DNA of 64,000 nucleotides from Paraphysomonas bandaiensis (lineage: Eukaryota; Chrysophyceae), in contig CBFFRP010000263.1 in the NCBI GenBank assembly GCA_965644295.1, forward strand, positions 310,001 to 374,000, read 5' to 3'. Below are positions 60,214 through 64,000 of this stretch, piece after piece. The stretch's first letter is position 1; every line of letters starts with the position of its first letter. Position numbers and translations under genes: made by a program. The notes below the pieces were generated by a model that saw only the letters and a program-made list of their open reading frames with translations, ran no database searches and was not told where the DNA came from.

Positions 60214-61009
60214 TTACTTTCTAATTTTTATTTTGTTGGCTATGGTATTTATATTAATTGTAGCGGGTCGTTTAGGGTAGACATCGTACAGATCCTGTAG
60301 CAACTTAGTGTAGGCAGAATCGTACACTTCTTGTTCGTTGTCCCTTGTTATATCTTGTGCCCGAGTGATTTTGTTGTCGTGGATAGCTATGTCAAGTAGT
60401 TTTGACATAACTTTTTTGCAACGGCTAAAGTTATTTCTGCAGGCTCTGGTTACTAGATCCACTGATGGTGCAATGAATCTATATGGACCAATGGCCATAT
60501 ATTTTTTTTTTTGATATAGATTTTTTTAGGGCTTCGTCCATTCCACCTGGCCATGGTGATCCTATTTTGTCCATGTCAGGACGATCGTAACAGTGCCACC
60601 ATTTAAGGGCTGACTTATAGTTTTGATAAGTCTGTGCACTAACCGTTACTTTATTTGCAGCAGGGTTGTGAGTGTCAACTACAGCAGGATCATCAAGGTT
60701 CTCCACTGGGTCTTGCCCACCGTGTTTCCGCTTCTTTGGTAATGTGGTGTCTACAGAAATTTTTGCGAACAAGAGTTTAGCTGTTTGTACTGCCATTGGA
60801 AGTTTCAGTTTGAGAACATCTTTGGCTAGTCCAGTATGTTTCCTTGCCACTCCAGTCTCATCGACATCAAGAGCCACTTCACGTAACCCCTCAATGTCAT
60901 TGATGAGTCTGGTCATAGTTCGGCAGCGGCTCAAATAGTCTCTCATTGAAGAATTTAGAATATTTCGTTCCTGCTGACCTTGCACTACCAAGCACAAGTC
61001 TTCCATCAC
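60214..61009 (-). pseudogene. Tyrosine recombinase N-terminal fragment, copy 2
   Basis: Second copy in the 2008-bp duplication, with identical frames 61009-60479 and 60498-60214 and the same poly(T) frameshift. Confidence 0.6.
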
Positions 61010-61342
61010 GATGATAGTAATTCAATTGAAATGTGAAATAGCTCAAATTGCTTAATACTGATAGTGTGTTAACCGCTATAGTTATGGACACTTTTAGACA
61101 TCAAGCTATGGCGATAACAGCACTAGCCTATAAATACACTGTACTACACAATACTGAGCTGTATAATACGGTACTGAACTGTATAATAGAATACTGATCT
61201 GTATAATAGAATAATGTAGATTGTGGTTTACAATTAGCACGATTTCGACCGTTTACTAAAACCTCCTATGGGTAGGTTTTGTAAAAGGTAGGATTTTTCC
61301 GAGGTTTTTTGGTAGGTTTTTTTTGTTAAGAACGGCTGTCAG

Positions 61343-61640
61343 TGTATGTATGTATGTATGTATGTATGTATGTATGTATGTATGTATGTATGTATGTATG
61401 TATGTATGTATGTATGTATGTATGTATGTATGTAGGTATGTATGTATGTAGGTATGTATGTATGTATGTATGTATGTATGTATGTATGTATGTATGTATG
61501 TATGTATGTATGTATGTATGTATGTATGTATGTATGTATGTATGTATGTATGTATGTATGTATGTATGTATGTATGTATGTATGTATGTATGTATGTATG
61601 TATGTATGTATGTATGTATGTATGTATGTATGTATGTATG
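61343..61640. repeat. (TATG)n microsatellite
   Basis: About 300 bp of TATG units with two GTAGG interruptions at about 61434 and 61450. All three plus frames read M-Y-V-C repeats, which are not genes. Confidence 0.97.
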
Positions 61641-61707
61641 GTTTAGTTCAGCATGGATGCATTAGTTTATATAGTCACTCTCTATCCACTCACTTTAACA
61701 TCCTCAA

Positions 61708-62264
61708 ATGGACAACATCACTGCAATATTGTCATATAATGGCAATATCATCGACGTATATCTAAACTACACTGCTCTCTTCCTCAACACTCTTCCCTTC
61801 TACATATTCTCAAGATCATTCTCTCCATCTCTTCATATACACAGACACATATGGTTGATATTATTAATTGGACTCTTCTCTTTTCAGGTTAATCATATTA
61901 CTATAAAATCATATTCATTATATTAATATTATTCTTTTTCATGTTTTTATAGATTGGTCTCTGTCATCTCATGATGTGTTATGGCATATCAGTCGTATGG
62001 TGTGCACAGTGTGGGTTTAACGTAGCTTTTAGTAGAACTCTTTTGCTCCCTCAAAATGTTAATGTTTTTGGAAATAAACACTTTAGAACGACAACATATG
62101 TGGCAAATATTTACAATATTTTTTTGTTGATATACTATGCCCTGATTGAAGAGAGTATCACCACAATTGCACATGTTTGTGCTGTTATATTAGGTATACT
62201 TCTTGGGACATTGTATACCAGAAATTCTGTTTGGTATCGACCGGACACGAAAACCTCGAAATAA
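61708..62264 (+). CDS. Small multi-pass membrane protein, two exons
   Basis: Exons 61708-61887 and 61953-62264 join in phase 0 across a 65-nt intron (GTTAAT ... TTTTTATAG) to 163 aa. Hydrophobic stretches at about 48-75 (crossing the splice), 122-133 and 138-152 suggest three membrane segments, with possible N-glycosylation at N-I-T (3) and N-Y-T (20). The C-terminus is polar (W-Y-R-P-D-T-K-T-S-K). No family recognised. The intron lies inside the first membrane segment, and skipping it would break that segment, which supports the splice. Confidence 0.5.
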
Positions 62265-63299
62265 TTAATGAATACATATAGCTATGCAATTTGTTGTCTT
62301 TTAGACATTGTTCCTGCTCTGATCGTGCCAATAACTCTTCTGTTACACTTACCGTAATGTGTAATATTATATATTGCAGATGGTAGTGAAATATGTTACC
62401 ACCATACCTCTTCAAGTTTTAATGAGTTTGTTTGATACATGACTTGATTTCAGGTACGTTATACCTATCAGGGTTTGAACATTACGTAACTGGACATTAA
62501 CTCACTCAGTAATCAATTAGTGAAATTATTATCAGTATCGCTCAACATTCATTGTCAAGCGCTAAATTTATATCATGTCAACGACCTATCAATATTATCA
62601 GGTCTTAATGATCTTATGTAGTCAACGTATTTCAGTTGGTCTAAACTATCTCATGGCTTATCAATAGATTTCACATGATATTTGTCTCTGGCTCCTGTAT
62701 TATTCAAATAACAGTTAAAATTCAGAAACCTTGAAATGCAGCTTCTAATTGCTCAAAATTTCAGTGCTCAATAATACCATATATCTTCAGGGCTGCGTAA
62801 TAGTTATTAGTTAAAAGATGCCGGTTGTGTCAATTATAACTGCAATTATTACGCGCTGTCCGAATTTTAATTATATTGTAATAAATTGAAAGTTAATTAA
62901 CTGATACGCAGCCCTGGCTATTCTTTAGGTTAACTAAAATACTAAAAATAACTTTCAAATTTTCAAACATTCCTACTAAGTTAATTTTTTATTAACACTA
63001 CTTAACTTAAATACGGCTCAACTACCTTTTTTATATCTTGTAGGAACATCTGAAGTCAGATTCGCACCTTTCGTGGTGTTCTGGGGGATAAGTATAAATA
63101 CCAGAGATATTTCTCCAGAAACTAACAGGAGCCGCATAATATAATATAGTCAGCTAATATTGTTCTGCCCACTGATAGCCAAATGCTTGTGTGGTACATG
63201 AGGGACATGATACATCGTCATCATAATGATCGTCATTGTCAGTTATATATATCTAATTCTTCATTGCACGTAATAGTCATAAAAACGTAGGTTCTGCGA
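62265..63299. other. Intergenic with one small inverted-repeat element
   Basis: AT-rich and without genes, apart from the 129-bp element at 62788-62916. Confidence 0.4.
62788..62916. mobile_element. hAT-like MITE, 129 bp
   Basis: Ends CAGGGCTGCGTA and TACGCAGCCCTG are exact 12-bp inverted repeats starting with the CAGGG typical of hAT elements. No clear 8-bp target duplication is visible. A matching single terminus lies at 10162-10175. Confidence 0.55.
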
Positions 63300-64000
63300 A
63301 ACGTTTGAGATGCACGATCTGGGTGTGTGCAAACGGTTTTTAAATATCAGAATCACGAGAGGTGAAGAATGATACATGTTAGATCAATCTGAATATGCCA
63401 AGAATATTGTCAAGAAATTCAGTTCGTTTTTATGGGAAAGAGCAGTAAGAACAAGGAGACTCCACTACCTATCAATGTTTAGGATTTGTTGGCAGAGCAA
63501 CGTGAGCTGACGGGGGAGCAGAAGCAGTGGGTCGAATCATTTCCGTATAATAGAGGAATTATTGGAGCGGTGTTGAATTTGGCGATTCATACTAGACCTG
63601 ATCTGGCTTATGCTGTGGGGTTATTGGCTCGATTTAGTACTTCTCCAGCATATGCGGCTTGCAGATTAGCTATTCATTTGTTGAAATAATTACGTGGTAC
63701 AGTTGATAAGGTCATCAGATTCAGTGGGAGTGAGTTTGATTTACATGTGTTCAGTGATTCCGACTGGGCTGGTGATAGGATGACTCGGCGGACCACAACA
63801 GGATACATAGTGTTTTTATGTGCGGGCGCTTTGGCCTGGCAGTCAAAGCTTCAGACTACAGTTGCGACTTCAAGCATGGAATCTGAATATATGGCGGAGA
63901 ATGCGGCTATGCAAGAACTGGTGTGGCTTCGGGGGGTGTTCAAGGAGCTCGGACTCTTGGTAGCGAAGCCGACTCCATTCTTTATGGATAGTAAGAGTGC
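63300..64000 (+). pseudogene. Ty1/copia pol fragment (RT end and RNase H), runs off the window
   Basis: Reads D-L-G-V-C-K-R-F-L-N-I-R-I-T-R, S-E-Y-A-K-N-I-V-K-K-F, G-A-V-L-N-L-A-I-H-T-R-P-D-L-A-Y-A-V-G, F-S-D-S-D-W-A-G-D and W-Q-S-K-L-Q-T-T-V-A-T-S-S-M-E-S-E-Y, the copia RT-RNase H order. In-frame stops and frameshifts at about 63375, 63480 and 63687 break it. It is a different copy from the element at 41082-45180. Confidence 0.85.

Larger units (their letters stand above)
57242..61257. repeat. 2008-bp direct tandem duplication
   Basis: Units 57242-59249 and 59250-61257 appear identical, including all open frames (every frame recurs at +2008). Junctions share AAAAC. Within each unit a block of about 180 bp (starting TCATTTGAGGTCACAATGAA) is itself repeated about 347 bp apart (57605 and 57952; 59613 and 59960). 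Confidence 0.93.
55546..61334. mobile_element. Transposon-like block bounded by CGTTCTTAACAAAAAAAA inverted ends
   Basis: The left end (55546) and the reverse complement of the right end (to 61334) share 18 exact bases, then runs of CCTACC/AAAACCT motifs. Similar CCTACC-AAAACCTC runs recur inside at 55630-55690 and 57160-57240. Inside lie a broken frame at 55767-56190 (starts M-D-T-S-S-V-S-N-D-T-G-G, with stops), the two-copy tandem duplication and tyrosine-recombinase fragments. No clear target-site duplication is seen, so the limits may belong to nested elements. Confidence 0.5.

Noticed and set aside
61342-61765. M-Y-V-C repeat proteins
   Set aside because: All three plus frames of a TATG microsatellite are open; not coding.

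Overview
The window is nuclear DNA of an AT-rich eukaryote, probably unicellular. Genes carry many short spliceosomal introns (mostly 42-67 nt, GT-AG, one likely GC-AG), TAA, TAG and TGA all serve as stops, and every gene model below was spliced by eye from donor/acceptor sites and reading phase. The lineage cannot be fixed from sequence alone. A selenoprotein-like ER thioredoxin and a Crypton of the type known from algae and oomycetes hint at an alga or protist, with low confidence.

Layout. 1-6325 is repeats: a tandem array of an exon-plus-intron unit, two hairpin repeats, a 233-bp satellite, and a long minisatellite split by a 5'-truncated LINE fragment. 7089-9012 holds a divergent pair: a secreted-looking double SET-domain protein and RNA polymerase III subunit RPC9/CRCP. 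9379-11060 has a BED finger, a MITE and a fused copia reverse-transcriptase fragment. 11154-17403 is one 18-exon gene (ankyrin repeats, protein kinase, RBR-like zinc domain). 19047-19811 encodes an ER thioredoxin-like protein with three in-frame TGA codons at its redox site and a SECIS-like hairpin downstream. 20282-21999 is a TOG/HEAT protein, 23655-25678 a TatD-like domain fused to a YVH1/DUSP12-type zinc domain, 27106-27446 a small acidic protein, and 28418-31662 a 16-exon BAR-PH-ArfGAP-ankyrin gene. 31905-34570 is a decayed Crypton. 34769-40615 is an RME-8/DNAJC13-like protein without a visible J domain.

The right part is dominated by mobile DNA: a complete copia insertion with identical LTRs and a TSD (41082-45180), four copies of a MITE family, a deletion derivative of the Crypton, an integrase-core pseudogene, a Harbinger-like pseudogene, a diverged copia LTR, two long palindromes with about 50-bp spacers, a transposon-like block (55546-61334) holding a 2008-bp tandem duplication of a tyrosine-recombinase fragment, a (TATG)n tract, and another copia pol fragment running off the end. 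Host genes here are an EEF1AKMT4-like methyltransferase (46648-47735), an unrecognised 408-aa ORF (53389-54615) and a small membrane protein (61708-62264).

The most unusual observations are the triple-TGA redox motif with its SECIS candidate, the ankyrin-kinase-RBR gene assembled from duplicated exons, the TatD/YVH1-zinc fusion, and the repeated growth of exon-plus-intron units by tandem duplication.
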